From Bradyrhizobium sp. ARR65 (GTDB lineage: Bacteria > Pseudomonadota > Alphaproteobacteria > Rhizobiales > Xanthobacteraceae): DNA of 64,000 bases. The position numbers and the translations under genes were made by a program. The DNA lies in NCBI RefSeq assembly GCF_000472385.1, contig NZ_AWZU01000023.1:272-64271 (forward strand). Reading direction: 5' to 3'. Below the pieces are notes generated by a model. It did not search any database. It worked only from the letters and a program-made list of their open reading frames with translations, and was not told the origin of the DNA. Shown one piece after another: positions 1 to 9,048 of this stretch (position 1 is its first letter; every line of letters begins with the position of its first letter).

Positions 1-2
1 TA

Positions 3-104
3 GAGCATGATCCGGAAAAGTGTGAAGCGGTTTTCCGAAAAGATCATGCTCAAACAAGAATCTAAAGCGCGATGGCGTTTCGACCTAACCCCGTCGCGCT
101 TTAG
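3..104. repeat. Interspersed palindromic repeat (gagcatgatc family), copy 1
   Basis: There are two nested or adjacent inverted repeats. GAGCATGATC near 3-12 pairs with GATCATGCTC at 42-51, with an inner cggaaaa/ttttccg stem. CTAAAGCGCGA at 62-72 pairs with TCGCGCTTTAG at 94-104 and is followed by a short A/T-rich run. The element lies just beyond the stop of the leftward regulator gene, so it may also act as its terminator. Related sequence occurs at 40783-40926 and 50035-50139. From memory this family is common between genes in Bradyrhizobium; I could not check copy number. Confidence 0.7.
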
Positions 105-119
105 AATTTTGCCGAAGGA

Positions 120-1070
120 TCAGGGCTGAAGCATGTTTTCCTTGGCCGCCCGCCGCAACGATTGCGGCGGCTGGCCGAAGGCGCGGATGAACGCACGGCG
201 CATGCGTTCGGGATCGCGGAAGCCCGTGACTTCGGCGACGCGCTCGATCGCTTCGCTTGAGGATTGCACGCGCGAGCGCGCCACCTCGATGCGCAAGCGC
301 TCGATCGCCTTCGAGGGCGTGGTGCCTGTCTCCGCGATGAAAGCGCGGGTGAAATGCCGCGAACTCATGCCGGCGCGCTCGGCGAGATCCTCTACCGTCA
401 GCTTTTGGTCGAGATGTTCGCGCGCCCAGGTCAGCAGCGCACCGAAACGCCCGGTCGGCGCCTTCAATTCCAGCAGCGAGGAAAACTGCGACTGCCCGCC
501 GCTCCGGCGATGATAGAGCACGAGCTGGCGCGCGGTCTTCTGTACGACCTCCTCGCCGAAGTCCTCACCCGCCATCGCGAGCGCCAGATCGATGCCGGCG
601 CTGATGCCGGCCGAGCTCCAGATATTGCCGTCGCGGACGAAGATCTGGTCAGGCTCGAGCTTCACCTTCGGATAGGCGGCCAGGAATTGCCGGGTGCGCC
701 GCCAATGCGTGGTGGCGCGCTTGCCATCGAGCAGGCCGGTTTCGGCGAGAATGAAGGCGCCTGAGCAGACGCTGGCGACGCGGACGCCGCGTTTCGCCAC
801 CGCACGCACGAATTGCAGCGTGCACTTACTGGCTGCGGCGGCATCGACGCCCTCGCCGCCCGCGATGATCAGCGTCGTGAGCGCGGAGGGCGCGCCGAAT
901 TTGCGCGCCAGCATCTCCACGCCGGCTGAAGACCGCACAGGCCCCGGCTTTGCGGCGATGACCTTGATCGGAACGGGCGCCTTGGCGAAGCGGCCGGCGA
1001 TTTCGAACACCGAAATCGGCCCCGCCGCATCGAGCAACTGGAAATCGGGAAAGATCAATATGCCGATCAT
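120..1070 (-). CDS. GlxA-family transcriptional regulator (DJ-1/PfpI domain plus AraC HTH)
   Basis: This 316-residue protein has a class I glutamine-amidotransferase-like (DJ-1/PfpI) domain at about residues 1-190, with the nucleophile-elbow-type cysteine C102 in SVCSGAF. A C-terminal AraC/XylS double helix-turn-helix follows at about 213-310 (LTVEDLAERAGMSSRHFTRAF, then GFRDPERMRRAF). The architecture matches the GlxA/ArgR/CdhR type of activator, in which the amidotransferase-like part senses a small molecule rather than doing catalysis. It is transcribed divergently from the PfpI-type gene at 1174, which is the most likely target. The effector is unknown. The start is the first ATG and has only a weak ribosome binding site. 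Confidence 0.93.
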   Translation of the reverse strand: MIGILIFPDFQLLDAAGPISVFEIAGRFAKAPVPIKVIAAKPGPVRSSAGVEMLARKFGAPSALTTLIIAGGEGVDAAAASKCTLQFVRAVAKRGVRVASVCSGAFILAETGLLDGKRATTHWRRTRQFLAAYPKVKLEPDQIFVRDGNIWSSAGISAGIDLALAMAGEDFGEEVVQKTARQLVLYHRRSGGQSQFSSLLELKAPTGRFGALLTWAREHLDQKLTVEDLAERAGMSSRHFTRAFIAETGTTPSKAIERLRIEVARSRVQSSSEAIERVAEVTGFRDPERMRRAFIRAFGQPPQSLRRAAKENMLQP

Positions 1071-1173
1071 CTCTGCGCCCGTGTCTTAAAATGAGGGAAG
1101 TTAGCCATTTAAGACGAAAACCCACCATGGCACGCTGTTGCCGTCAAGCGCAATCTTTGAGGAGGTCCTTGCG
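1071..1173. promoter_or_regulatory. Divergent promoter region between regulator and DJ-1/PfpI gene
   Basis: This 103-bp gap separates two divergently read genes and must carry both promoters and, if the AraC-type protein regulates the pair, its operator. I could not assign clear -35/-10 hexamers. The rightward gene has a strong Shine-Dalgarno (GAGGAGG) at about 1159-1165. Confidence 0.4.
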
Positions 1174-1878
1174 ATGTCCGCTCCCCTGCAAATCGGTCTT
1201 CTGCTGTTTCCAAAGCTCACCCAGCTCGATCTCACCGGCCCCGTGCAGGTGTTCGCCGGCGTTCCCAACGCGAAGCTGCATCTGGTCTGGAAACGCATCG
1301 AGCCGATCACCAGCGACTCCGTGCTGACGCTGACGCCGACGATCACCTTTGCGGACTGCCCGCAACTCGATGTGATCTGCGTCCCCGGCGGCGCCGGCGC
1401 AGACGATATGGTCAATGACGAGGAGGTGCTGGCCTTCCTGCGCAAGCAAGCGCAGCACGCCCAGTTCATCACCTCGGTTTGCACGGGATCGCTGGTGCTC
1501 GGTGCCGCCGGGCTGCTGTCCGGCTATCGCGCCGCGACGCACTGGTCGGCGCGCGAGCATCTTGCCGCGTTCGGCGCGATTCCGAGCAAGGAGCGCGTCT
1601 GCGTCGACCGCAACCGCATCACCGGCGGCGGCGTCACTGCAGGGATCGACTTTGCGTTGACGCTGGTCGCGCATCTCGTCGATCGTCGGATCGCGGAACT
1701 AATCCAACTGCGCATGGAGTATAATCCGGCCCCGCCGTTCAATGCAGGATCGCCGGACACGGCGCCTTCAGAGGTGCTCGCGCTGGTCAATGAACGTATC
1801 GCGCCGTTCAAGGCGCGCCGCGCCGAAGCCGTTGCACGCGCGGCTGCGCGGGTCTCGGCGCACGCCGCCAGGGCGTGA
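1174..1878 (+). CDS. DJ-1/PfpI family protein (isonitrile-hydratase-like)
   Basis: The protein is 234 residues from ATG 1174, chosen because GAGGAGG sits about 8 bases upstream; an earlier ATG at 1138 lacks this. The single domain is DJ-1/PfpI: D19 in QLDLTGP, C103 in SVCTGSL, and a following ATHW motif. This layout and length match Pseudomonas isonitrile hydratase InhA, where the equivalent Asp and Cys are catalytic, but many uncharacterised paralogues share them. It would be cytoplasmic, with no signal peptide. Divergent from a GlxA-type regulator, suggesting the pair forms an inducible module. The substrate is not established. Confidence 0.85.
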   Translation: MSAPLQIGLLLFPKLTQLDLTGPVQVFAGVPNAKLHLVWKRIEPITSDSVLTLTPTITFADCPQLDVICVPGGAGADDMVNDEEVLAFLRKQAQHAQFITSVCTGSLVLGAAGLLSGYRAATHWSAREHLAAFGAIPSKERVCVDRNRITGGGVTAGIDFALTLVAHLVDRRIAELIQLRMEYNPAPPFNAGSPDTAPSEVLALVNERIAPFKARRAEAVARAAARVSAHAARA

Positions 1879-1908
1879 AGCCCGCGACGCCAAAAGACGC
1901 CAAAAGAA

Positions 1909-1940
1909 AAAGGCCGCCCGGTTTCCCGGGCGGCCTTTCC
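1909..1940 (+). terminator. Rho-independent terminator after the DJ-1/PfpI gene
   Basis: A perfect GC-rich hairpin (AAGGCCGCCCG, short loop, CGGGCGGCCTT) is followed by TTCC. It starts about 30 bp after the stop codon. Confidence 0.8.
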
Positions 1941-2260
1941 TTCCTACGGTGGACGCACATTGGCGGGCGATTTCAGAACCTCGTTCGCCAGGGGCCTATC
2001 TCCCAGCCCGGTCCTACTCGGCATCCGCTGCTGCAATCGGGGCAGTCGCGATACTGGCACCCGAACCGACGCGATGGTCTCCCATCTCCGTAAGATGGGT
2101 GCATGAAGCCACAACCACGCGTAGAGCACAATGCGCGCCTACACGCTGTCCCCGCTGTTACCGTTGTTCACAGGCCACCACGCGCCGCAACGACGCTTGC
2201 GCGCGCTGCACCACGCGCGGCGGAATTCTTCGAAGCAAAGGGGAGCCCGGCAGGCCTAGT
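1941..2260. other. Intergenic, no gene recognised
   Basis: About 320 bp between the terminator and the end of the leftward NDUFA12 gene. I see a small hairpin (CCCATCT..AGATGGG near 2080-2101) and no convincing coding frame on either strand. Confidence 0.4.
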
Positions 2261-2671
2261 CTAGCTACCCGGCGTCCACGGCACGTAGTCGCCGGTCGCC
2301 TTGGGCCGCTTGCCACTGGCAAGCGTCGAGCCGGATGGCCGATAGGCAAACGGCGTGCCCGTGAGGTTCGGCACGTGCGGCTTTTCCCATTCGCGCGGCT
2401 TGTAGTCGATCTCGGTCGGCGGGGTGTCGACGACGTGATGCAACCAGCCGTGCCATGATGGCGGAACGCGGCTGGCTTCCGCGAGCCCGTTATAGATCAC
2501 CCAGCGTCGCTCAAAATGCAGAACCGGGTCGATCTTGCCGCCGCGGGTGCGGTAATAGCGGTTGCCCTGCTCGTCCTGACCGACCAGTTCGCCAAACCGC
2601 CAGGTCCAGAGTTGCGTGCCGAAGGTCTGGCCATTCCACCAGGTGAAGAATTTCAGCAGGAATTGTTTCAT
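2261..2671 (-). CDS. NADH:ubiquinone oxidoreductase subunit NDUFA12 family
   Basis: This 136-residue protein is homologous to the NDUFA12/B17.2 accessory subunit of respiratory complex I, which alphaproteobacteria share with mitochondria. Characteristic features are the N-terminal FFTWWNGQTFGTQLWT stretch, GNRYY, an RRWVIYNG motif near the middle, PPSWHGWLHH, and a Pro-rich tail with KPHVPNLTGT. It is a soluble protein on the matrix/cytoplasmic side of complex I and helps assembly. The start at 2671 gives the canonical MKQFLLK beginning; the open frame continues upstream without homology. As usual in this group it is unlinked to the main nuo operon. Confidence 0.95.
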   Translation of the reverse strand: MKQFLLKFFTWWNGQTFGTQLWTWRFGELVGQDEQGNRYYRTRGGKIDPVLHFERRWVIYNGLAEASRVPPSWHGWLHHVVDTPPTEIDYKPREWEKPHVPNLTGTPFAYRPSGSTLASGKRPKATGDYVPWTPGS

Positions 2672-2872
2672 GCGGCGGGCAACCTCTTGATTTGCCGCTG
2701 TTTGCCATCCGAAGGCCGAATTGTCCAGTCGAGCCGAAGGCGTCAACGCCTGGATCAACTATTTGCGATGCTTGATCCGGCTCAACATGTCGCATGCCCG
2801 CCAGGGAACATTACCGCAGACGGACAATTAAATGCACATCACGTCGCGCCTCACGTCAATGGAGCTCCTATC

Positions 2873-3499
2873 ATGCGTAAATTCGGCCTTTTGAGCGCCT
2901 CAACGGCCCTCGCGCTGTCCCTTGCCTTAGCAAGCCCGAGCCTCGCCCAAAGCAAGTTTGGTGGCGGTGGTGGCGGCGGCCACGTGGGCGGCGGCGGGAT
3001 GGGCGGCGGCGGTGGCGCCCGCATCGGCGGCGGTGGCGGGATGGCCGGCGGTGGCGCGCACTTTGGTGGCGGCGGCGGTTTTACCGGCGGCCGAGTCGGC
3101 GGCAGCTATGCTGCAATGGGCGGATCGAAATTCGGCCCCGGCGCCGGTGCGGTTGCAACAGCTCCGGGCGCAGGCGGCGGCTGGCGCGGCGGCGCGACGG
3201 CCTGGAACGGCGGTCCGCGCGGCTGGCACGGCGGCGGATGGCATCACCGGGGCTGGTGGCCGGGCGCGGCGTTTGCGGCGGGCGCGGCACTGGGTAGCTA
3301 CGCCTATTACGGCGGCGGGCCGTATTACGACGACGACTATTATTATGGCGACTACGGCCCCGATTATTACGACGCGGGCGTGACGGTCGTAGCTCCGGTC
3401 GGCGGCGATGCGAGCTACTGCGCGCAGCGCTATCGGTCGTATGATCCGGCGAGCGGCACCTATCTCGGCTATGACGGCCTGCGGCACCCCTGCCCGTGA
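2873..3499 (+). CDS. BA14K family exported protein, glycine-rich
   Basis: The protein has 208 residues. A signal peptide (about 1-26, ending SLAQ) is followed by a Gly-rich region (about 27-120, runs of GGGGG), a His/Trp/Tyr-rich section, a Tyr/Asp-rich segment and a C-terminal BA14K motif (CAQRYRSYDPASGTYLGYDG). BA14K proteins take their name from a Brucella immunoreactive 14-kDa protein with lectin-like properties. The N-terminal repeat region is unusually long for the family. ATG 2873 follows AATGGAGCTCC. A hairpin terminator follows. Function in this organism is unknown; envelope or periplasmic location is inferred from the signal peptide. Confidence 0.88.
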   Translation: MRKFGLLSASTALALSLALASPSLAQSKFGGGGGGGHVGGGGMGGGGGARIGGGGGMAGGGAHFGGGGGFTGGRVGGSYAAMGGSKFGPGAGAVATAPGAGGGWRGGATAWNGGPRGWHGGGWHHRGWWPGAAFAAGAALGSYAYYGGGPYYDDDYYYGDYGPDYYDAGVTVVAPVGGDASYCAQRYRSYDPASGTYLGYDGLRHPCP

Positions 3500-3521
3500 G
3501 CCGGAATCCCAGATGAAATGA

Positions 3522-3552
3522 GAGCGGCGCCTTCGGGCGCCGTTCTTTTTTT
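3522..3552. terminator. Rho-independent terminator, probably bidirectional
   Basis: GCGGCGCC-TTCG-GGCGCCGT forms a stable tetraloop hairpin followed by a seven-T run. It lies between the rightward BA14K gene and the leftward EamA gene and could serve both. Confidence 0.85.
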
Positions 3553-3555
3553 GCC

Positions 3556-4455
3556 TCAACTGCGGGTTGCCAGCGCCACCGCGGCGAGCGTGAGCACGAG
3601 CGCGCCGATCTGACCCGCCCCGAGCGGCTCATGCAGCGCCAAGGCCGAGGCGAGCACGCCGATCACGGGCACCGCCATGGTGCCGATCGCCGCGATCGAG
3701 GCGGGCAGCCGCGTCAGCGCCGCAAACCAGCTCACATAGGCGATGCAGAACTGCACCACGGTGGAATAGAACAACAGCGCCCAGCCGATCGGCGTGACCG
3801 CCGCCCAATGCGTGGTTTCGATCGCAAGCCCCACCAGCGCGACCGGCAGGCAGCCGATTCCGATCTGCCAGGCGGCGGAAGGAATCGGCGGCAGCTTGAC
3901 CGGCCAACGCTTGGCGAGCACGGTGCCGACCGCAAAGCCGATCGAGCCGCACAGCGCCATGACCATTCCCGGCAGTTTTGCCAGGCTCGCGTTAAACCCG
4001 TTGCCGCCCATGATCGCCGCGAGCCCGGCGAAAGCCATCACCAGCGCGATGCCGCGGAGCAGGGTCGGCCGCTCCCCGAGCACTGGCCAGGCGAGCGCGG
4101 CGGCCCAGACCGGCATGGTGTAGGCGATCAGCGCCGCTTCGCTCGCCGGCAGCCATAGCAGCGCGAGCCCCATCAGCACCATCCAGCCGGTGACGTTGAG
4201 GGTGGCGGCCACCACCAGCCGCGGCCAAAGCTGAATCGGAACATGCAGGCTCTGTCCGCGCATCAGCGCGAGCACGGCCAGAAGCACCGCGCCGACCACG
4301 CCCGTGGTCCCGCGCAGCGTCAGCGGCGGCAGTTCGGAGAGCAGGAATTTGGTCGCGGGCCAATTGAAGCCCCAGCCGATCGAGGTGATCGCGAGGAAGG
4401 CAAGCCCGGCGGGCGCAATCCGTGCCCGCGCCGCCTTTGGCGCTGATTCTGTCAT
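3556..4455 (-). CDS. EamA/DMT-superfamily transporter
   Basis: This 299-residue integral membrane protein has about ten hydrophobic segments in two EamA repeats, with the family hallmark FNWPATK in the first helix region and PVIGVLASALALHEPLG near the end. Such drug/metabolite exporters move amino acids, drugs or other small molecules out of the cell; the substrate cannot be predicted. Start 4455 (MTESAPK) is chosen because translation upstream is not membrane-like. It is a single gene between a terminator and the nrdJ leader. Confidence 0.9.
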   Translation of the reverse strand: MTESAPKAARARIAPAGLAFLAITSIGWGFNWPATKFLLSELPPLTLRGTTGVVGAVLLAVLALMRGQSLHVPIQLWPRLVVAATLNVTGWMVLMGLALLWLPASEAALIAYTMPVWAAALAWPVLGERPTLLRGIALVMAFAGLAAIMGGNGFNASLAKLPGMVMALCGSIGFAVGTVLAKRWPVKLPPIPSAAWQIGIGCLPVALVGLAIETTHWAAVTPIGWALLFYSTVVQFCIAYVSWFAALTRLPASIAAIGTMAVPVIGVLASALALHEPLGAGQIGALVLTLAAVALATRS

Positions 4456-4739
4456 GGAAGAGAAGCTAAGGTCGAGGAATCGCGGCGCGACTTTGGCGCC
4501 CTTGCGGGCCTTCCACCATACGTCCACGGACATGCCAGCCAAGACCTACCCGTTGCCTTACGTTTGAGTCTTACAAACGCAAGGCTTTGCGCCCCACAAA
4601 ATCTCGCCCTGTGTAAAGGGCGGGCAACGCCCGGGCGGGACCCCTTGGGGATATTTTTTAGCTTGGCGAATCCTGTTGGACTCACTGATACTTGCGGCCA
4701 TCACAGGCGCGGCATTGGCCCCTGTTATCCCCCCTCTTT
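4456..4739. other. Intergenic region upstream of nrdJ regulatory sites
   Basis: About 280 bp with no coding frame I can support. It holds a GC-rich imperfect inverted repeat around 4616-4650 (aagggcgggc..gcccg..ccccttgg) followed by ATTTTTTA, which could terminate a transcript. Confidence 0.35.
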
Positions 4740-4755
4740 CCACCATATTTAGTGT
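4740..4755. promoter_or_regulatory. Candidate NrdR box
   Basis: The 16-mer ccaccatatttagtgt matches the NrdR consensus acaCwAtATaTwGtgt at about 13 of 16 positions. NrdR represses ribonucleotide reductase genes when dATP is plentiful. I found only one box here; NrdR usually binds a pair, so the second site may be degenerate. It lies 25 bp upstream of the putative -35. Confidence 0.6.
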
Positions 4756-4780
4756 TTGATTCAGAAAGTCGCACTAGTCC

Positions 4781-4809
4781 TTGACGGGCGCAACGGAGCG
4801 TCCTAGCCT
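4781..4809 (+). promoter_or_regulatory. Candidate sigma-70 promoter for nrdJ
   Basis: TTGACG (4781-4786), a 17-bp spacer and TAGCCT (4804-4809) form a good housekeeping promoter just downstream of the NrdR-like box. If used, it makes a 5' leader of roughly 420 nt before the nrdJ start. I looked for conserved cobalamin-riboswitch elements in the leader and saw none that were convincing. Confidence 0.5.
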
Positions 4810-5233
4810 CCAATCCGTTCGGCGCGAGTGTGTTTTGGGTCCCCGCCGGTCGCTCCCACAAGGGTTCCAGAATGACCACTCCGTCCGCCGGTCGAGGCAA
4901 CGGGTGAAGGGCTTGTCTGCCCTGATTCTGGGGAAATCCGGGGCGCTAAAACGAGGCCGAAACGGCCCTAGAAGCGTATCGCGTGAAGCGTTGGGGCGTT
5001 GAACGCATGGTCCGAGATTCCGGGGTGGGATCTCAAAGGGACGTGCCGGGTGCGGGATCGATCCTGGTCGATCGCGCGCCGTGAGAGGCGGGCCGGGAAA
5101 CTCACCGGCTTGAGCATGCGAAACGAACGACCGCAGAGCGAAAGCTCGGCGGCCTGGGAGGTTCGCGTAAGGTTTAAAAAACTGAACCGGCCGCCGGTCA
5201 GCGGTCCGGTCAAAGAGAAGACGGGGCACGACA

Positions 5234-8200
5234 ATGCGAATCGAACGTCGCCACACCAAAGCAGGCGAGTCACCTTACGCGCGGATCGATTTCCGCCAGA
5301 CGACCTCCGAGATCAAGAATCCGGACGGATCGGTGGTGTTTCGGCTGGATAATGTCGAGGTGCCCGCCTTCTGGTCGCAGGTCGCCTCCGACGTGCTCGC
5401 GCAGAAATATTTCCGTAAAGCGGGCGTCGCCGCGCGCCTGAAGAGGGTCGAAGAAGAGACCGTGCCCTCCTGGCTCTGGCGTTCAGTGCCGGATACCGAG
5501 GCGCTGCAAGTGCTGCCCGAGAATGAGCGCTTTGTCAGCGAGCTCTCGGCCAAGCAGGTGTTCGACCGCCTCGCCGGCTGCTGGACCTATTGGGGCTGGA
5601 AGGGCGGCTATTTCTCCAGCGAAGAGGACGCACAGGCGTTCTTCGACGAGCTGCGCTATATGCTCGCCATGCAGATGGTGGCGCCGAACTCGCCGCAATG
5701 GTTCAACACCGGCCTGCACTGGGCCTATGGCGTCGACGGCCCCGGCCAGGGCCATTATTACGTCGATCACAAGACCGGCAAGCTGACCAAGTCCAAATCG
5801 GCCTACGAACATCCGCAGCCGCACGCCTGCTTCATCCAGGGCATCGAGGACGACCTCGTCAACGAGGGCGGCATCATGGACCTGTGGGTGCGCGAGGCGC
5901 GCCTGTTCAAATATGGCTCCGGCACCGGCTCGAACTTCTCCAAGCTTCGCGGCGAAGGCGAGAAGCTCTCCGGCGGCGGCCGCTCCTCAGGCCTGATGAG
6001 CTTCCTCAAGATCGGCGACCGCGCGGCGGGCGCGATCAAGTCCGGCGGCACCACGCGCCGCGCGGCCAAGATGGTGGTGGTCGACGTCGATCACCCCGAC
6101 ATCGAGACCTATATCGACTGGAAGGTGAAGGAGGAGCAGAAGGTCGCCGCCCTCGTCACCGGCTCCAAGATCAACCAGAAGCACCTCAAGGCCGTGATGA
6201 AGGCCTGCGTGAATTGCGAGGGCTCCGGCGACGACTGCTTCGATCCGGAAAAGAACCCAGCGCTGCGCCGCGAGATCAAGCTCGCGCGCCGCGCGCTGGT
6301 GCCCGACAACTACATCAAGCGGGTGATCCAGTTTGCCAAGCAAGGCTACAAGGACATCCAGTTCGATACCTATGACACCGACTGGGACAGCGAGGCCTAC
6401 CTCACCGTATCAGGCCAGAACTCCAACAACTCGGTCTCGCTGAAGGACGATTTTTTGCGCGCGGTCGAGACCGACGGCGATTGGAGTCTGATCGGGCGCA
6501 CCAACAAGAAGGTGACCAAGACGCTGAAGGCGCGCGATCTCTGGGAGAAGATCGGTTACGCCGCCTGGGCGTCCGCCGATCCGGGATTGCACTTCAACAC
6601 CACGATGAACGACTGGCACACCTGCAAGGCGTCCGGCGACATCCGTGCGTCCAATCCTTGCTCGGAATACATGTTCCTGGACGACACCGCCTGTAACCTC
6701 GCCTCGGCCAATCTGCTCACCTTCTACGACACGCAGACCAAGCGCTTCGACGTCGGCTCTTACGAGCATCTGTGCCGGCTCTGGACGCTGGTGCTCGAGA
6801 TCTCCGTGCTGATGGCGCAATTCCCGTCCAAGGCGATCGCCGAGCTGTCTTACGAGTTCCGCACCCTCGGCCTCGGCTTTGCCAATATCGGCGGCCTCCT
6901 GATGACCATGGGCCTGCCCTACGACTCCAAGGAAGGCCGCTCCCTCTGCGGCGCGCTGACCGCCATTATGACCGGCATCGCCTACAAGACCTCCGCCGAG
7001 ATGGCGGGCGAGCTCGGGACCTTCCCGGGCTATAAGAAGAACGCGGCCCACATGCTCCGGGTGATCCGCAACCACCGCCGCGCCGCCCATGGCAACTCCG
7101 CCGGCTACGAGGCGCTGTCGGTCAACCCGGTGCCGCTCGATCACGCATCCTGCCCGCAAGCCGACCTGATCGCGCACGCGAAAGCCGCCTGGGATGATGC
7201 GCTCTCCCTCGGCGAGCAGAACGGCTATCGCAACGCGCAGGTCACCGTGGTCGCGCCGACGGGGACGATCGGCCTCGTGATGGATTGCGACACCACCGGC
7301 ATCGAGCCCGACTTCGCGCTGGTGAAGTTCAAGAAGCTCGCCGGCGGCGGCTACTTCAAGATCATCAACCGCGCCGTGCCGGAAGCGCTGCGCGCGCTCG
7401 GCTATCGCGAAAGCGAGATCGCGGAGATCGAGGCCTATGCCGTCGGACACGGCTCGCTCGCCAACGCCCCCGGCATCAACGTCACGACCTTGAAGGCCAA
7501 AGGCTTCACGGACGAGGCGATCGCCAAGGTCGAAAAGGCGCTGCCGACCGCCTTCGACATCAAGTTCGCCTTCAACAAATGGACTTTTGGCGAGGACTTC
7601 ATCCGCGACCAGCTCGGCATCGGCCCGGAGGCGATTGCCGCGCCCAATTTCGACCTGCTCGCGGCGCTCGGCTTCACCAAGCGCGAGATCGAGGCGGCGA
7701 ACGTGCACATCTGCGGCGCCATGACGGTGGAAGGTGCCCCGCACCTGAAGCCGGAGCACTATGCGGTGTTCGATTGCGCCAACCCCTGCGGCAAGATCGG
7801 CAAGCGGTATCTGTCGGTCGAAAGCCACATCCGCATGATGGCGGCGGCGCAGCCCTTCATCTCCGGCGCGATCTCCAAGACCATCAACATGCCGAACGAC
7901 GCCACGGTCGAGGACTGCAAGGCAGCCTATATGCTGTCCTGGAAGCTCGCCCTGAAGGCCAACGCGCTCTACCGCGACGGCTCGAAACTGTCGCAGCCGC
8001 TCAACTCGCAGCTCATCAGCGACGATGAGGACGAGGACGATGCGGTGGAAGCGCTCTACGAGAAGCCGATGGCCGCGCGTGCCGCGCAGGTCTCGGAGAA
8101 GATCGTCGAGAAGCTGGTCGAACGCATCGTCGTGATGCGCGAGCGCGAGAAGATGCCCGATCGCCGCAAGGGCTACACCCAGAAGGCGGTCGTCGGCGGC

Positions 8201-8998
8201 CACAAGGTCTATTTGCGCACCGGCGAATATGACGACGGGCGTCTGGGCGAAATCTTCATTGACATGCACAAGGAAGGCGCGGCGCTGCGCTCCTTCATCA
8301 ACAACTTCGCGATCGCGGTCTCGCTCGGCCTGCAATATGGCGTGCCGCTGGAGGAATATGTCGACGCCTTCACCTTCACCCGCTTCGAGCCCGCGGGCCC
8401 CGTGCAAGGCAACGACTCCATCAAATACGCAACCTCGATCCTCGACTACGTCTTCCGCGAGCTCGCGGTGAGCTACCTGTCCCGCTTCGACCTCGCCCAT
8501 GTCGATCCCAACGAGACCGGCTTCGACGCGCTCGGCAAGGGCGTCGAGGAAGGCAAGACCCCGGACGATGGCGGCGCAGCCACCCAGGCGGCGAAATATC
8601 TGTCGCGCGGCCTCACCCGCTCGCGCACGGATAACCTGGTGGTGATGCGCGGGGGCGGTAACGTTCCCTCGCAGGCCGAGGGAGGGGGGTCGAATAGAGT
8701 GACCGCCCTCTCCTCCCACGGCGGCGCCAATCGCGCTGGTGATGCGGTGGAAGGTGCCGCGGCACTCAAGCACGAGGTGAGCCACGACCTCTCGCCCACC
8801 GAGAAGCTGGAAGCCCTGCAATGGAGCAAGCCCGGCACCGCCACCACCCACGTCGCCACCAAGGCCGAACGCCGCGCCGAAGCGAAAGCCAAAGGCTACG
8901 AAGGCGAGATGTGCTCGGAGTGCGGCAACTTCACCCTGGTAAGGAACGGCACGTGCATGAAGTGCGATACGTGCGGGGCGACGACGGGGTGTTCGTGA
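5234..8998 (+). CDS. nrdJ: Adenosylcobalamin-dependent (class II) ribonucleoside-diphosphate reductase
   Basis: This 1254-residue protein catalyses ribonucleotide-to-deoxyribonucleotide reduction using an adenosylcobalamin radical, independent of oxygen. Visible signatures are C199 (CFIQGIEDD, the first redox Cys), the radical-site triad N474-P-C476-S-E478, the phosphate-binding region around PTGTIGL, and a C-terminal Cys-rich tail. The tail has two CxxC-type pairs (CSECG, CMKCDTCG) and ends in TTGCS. It likely combines a zinc ribbon with the shuttle cysteines that re-reduce the active site. Length is normal for the long alphaproteobacterial form. It is monocistronic: preceded by an NrdR-like box and promoter, followed by a hairpin terminator. 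Residues about 1140-1180 form a low-complexity Gly/Ala/Ser linker. Confidence 0.97.
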   Translation: MRIERRHTKAGESPYARIDFRQTTSEIKNPDGSVVFRLDNVEVPAFWSQVASDVLAQKYFRKAGVAARLKRVEEETVPSWLWRSVPDTEALQVLPENERFVSELSAKQVFDRLAGCWTYWGWKGGYFSSEEDAQAFFDELRYMLAMQMVAPNSPQWFNTGLHWAYGVDGPGQGHYYVDHKTGKLTKSKSAYEHPQPHACFIQGIEDDLVNEGGIMDLWVREARLFKYGSGTGSNFSKLRGEGEKLSGGGRSSGLMSFLKIGDRAAGAIKSGGTTRRAAKMVVVDVDHPDIETYIDWKVKEEQKVAALVTGSKINQKHLKAVMKACVNCEGSGDDCFDPEKNPALRREIKLARRALVPDNYIKRVIQFAKQGYKDIQFDTYDTDWDSEAYLTVSGQNSNNSVSLKDDFLRAVETDGDWSLIGRTNKKVTKTLKARDLWEKIGYAAWASADPGLHFNTTMNDWHTCKASGDIRASNPCSEYMFLDDTACNLASANLLTFYDTQTKRFDVGSYEHLCRLWTLVLEISVLMAQFPSKAIAELSYEFRTLGLGFANIGGLLMTMGLPYDSKEGRSLCGALTAIMTGIAYKTSAEMAGELGTFPGYKKNAAHMLRVIRNHRRAAHGNSAGYEALSVNPVPLDHASCPQADLIAHAKAAWDDALSLGEQNGYRNAQVTVVAPTGTIGLVMDCDTTGIEPDFALVKFKKLAGGGYFKIINRAVPEALRALGYRESEIAEIEAYAVGHGSLANAPGINVTTLKAKGFTDEAIAKVEKALPTAFDIKFAFNKWTFGEDFIRDQLGIGPEAIAAPNFDLLAALGFTKREIEAANVHICGAMTVEGAPHLKPEHYAVFDCANPCGKIGKRYLSVESHIRMMAAAQPFISGAISKTINMPNDATVEDCKAAYMLSWKLALKANALYRDGSKLSQPLNSQLISDDEDEDDAVEALYEKPMAARAAQVSEKIVEKLVERIVVMREREKMPDRRKGYTQKAVVGGHKVYLRTGEYDDGRLGEIFIDMHKEGAALRSFINNFAIAVSLGLQYGVPLEEYVDAFTFTRFEPAGPVQGNDSIKYATSILDYVFRELAVSYLSRFDLAHVDPNETGFDALGKGVEEGKTPDDGGAATQAAKYLSRGLTRSRTDNLVVMRGGGNVPSQAEGGGSNRVTALSSHGGANRAGDAVEGAAALKHEVSHDLSPTEKLEALQWSKPGTATTHVATKAERRAEAKAKGYEGEMCSECGNFTLVRNGTCMKCDTCGATTGCS

Positions 8999-9048
8999 GG
9001 GCAGCCGTCAGTTCCCCGGGGGCTTGTCCCGGGCATTCATGAACCAAA

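Noticed and set aside
4810..5233. Possible cobalamin riboswitch in the nrdJ leader
   Set aside because: I looked for the conserved B12-box and core elements and found only partial, scattered similarities. A covariance-model search is needed to decide.
6410..8851. An 813-codon open frame on the minus strand
   Set aside because: It lies wholly within nrdJ on the other strand, and its composition (His, Arg, Glu, Gly) is that of an antisense of a conserved gene.
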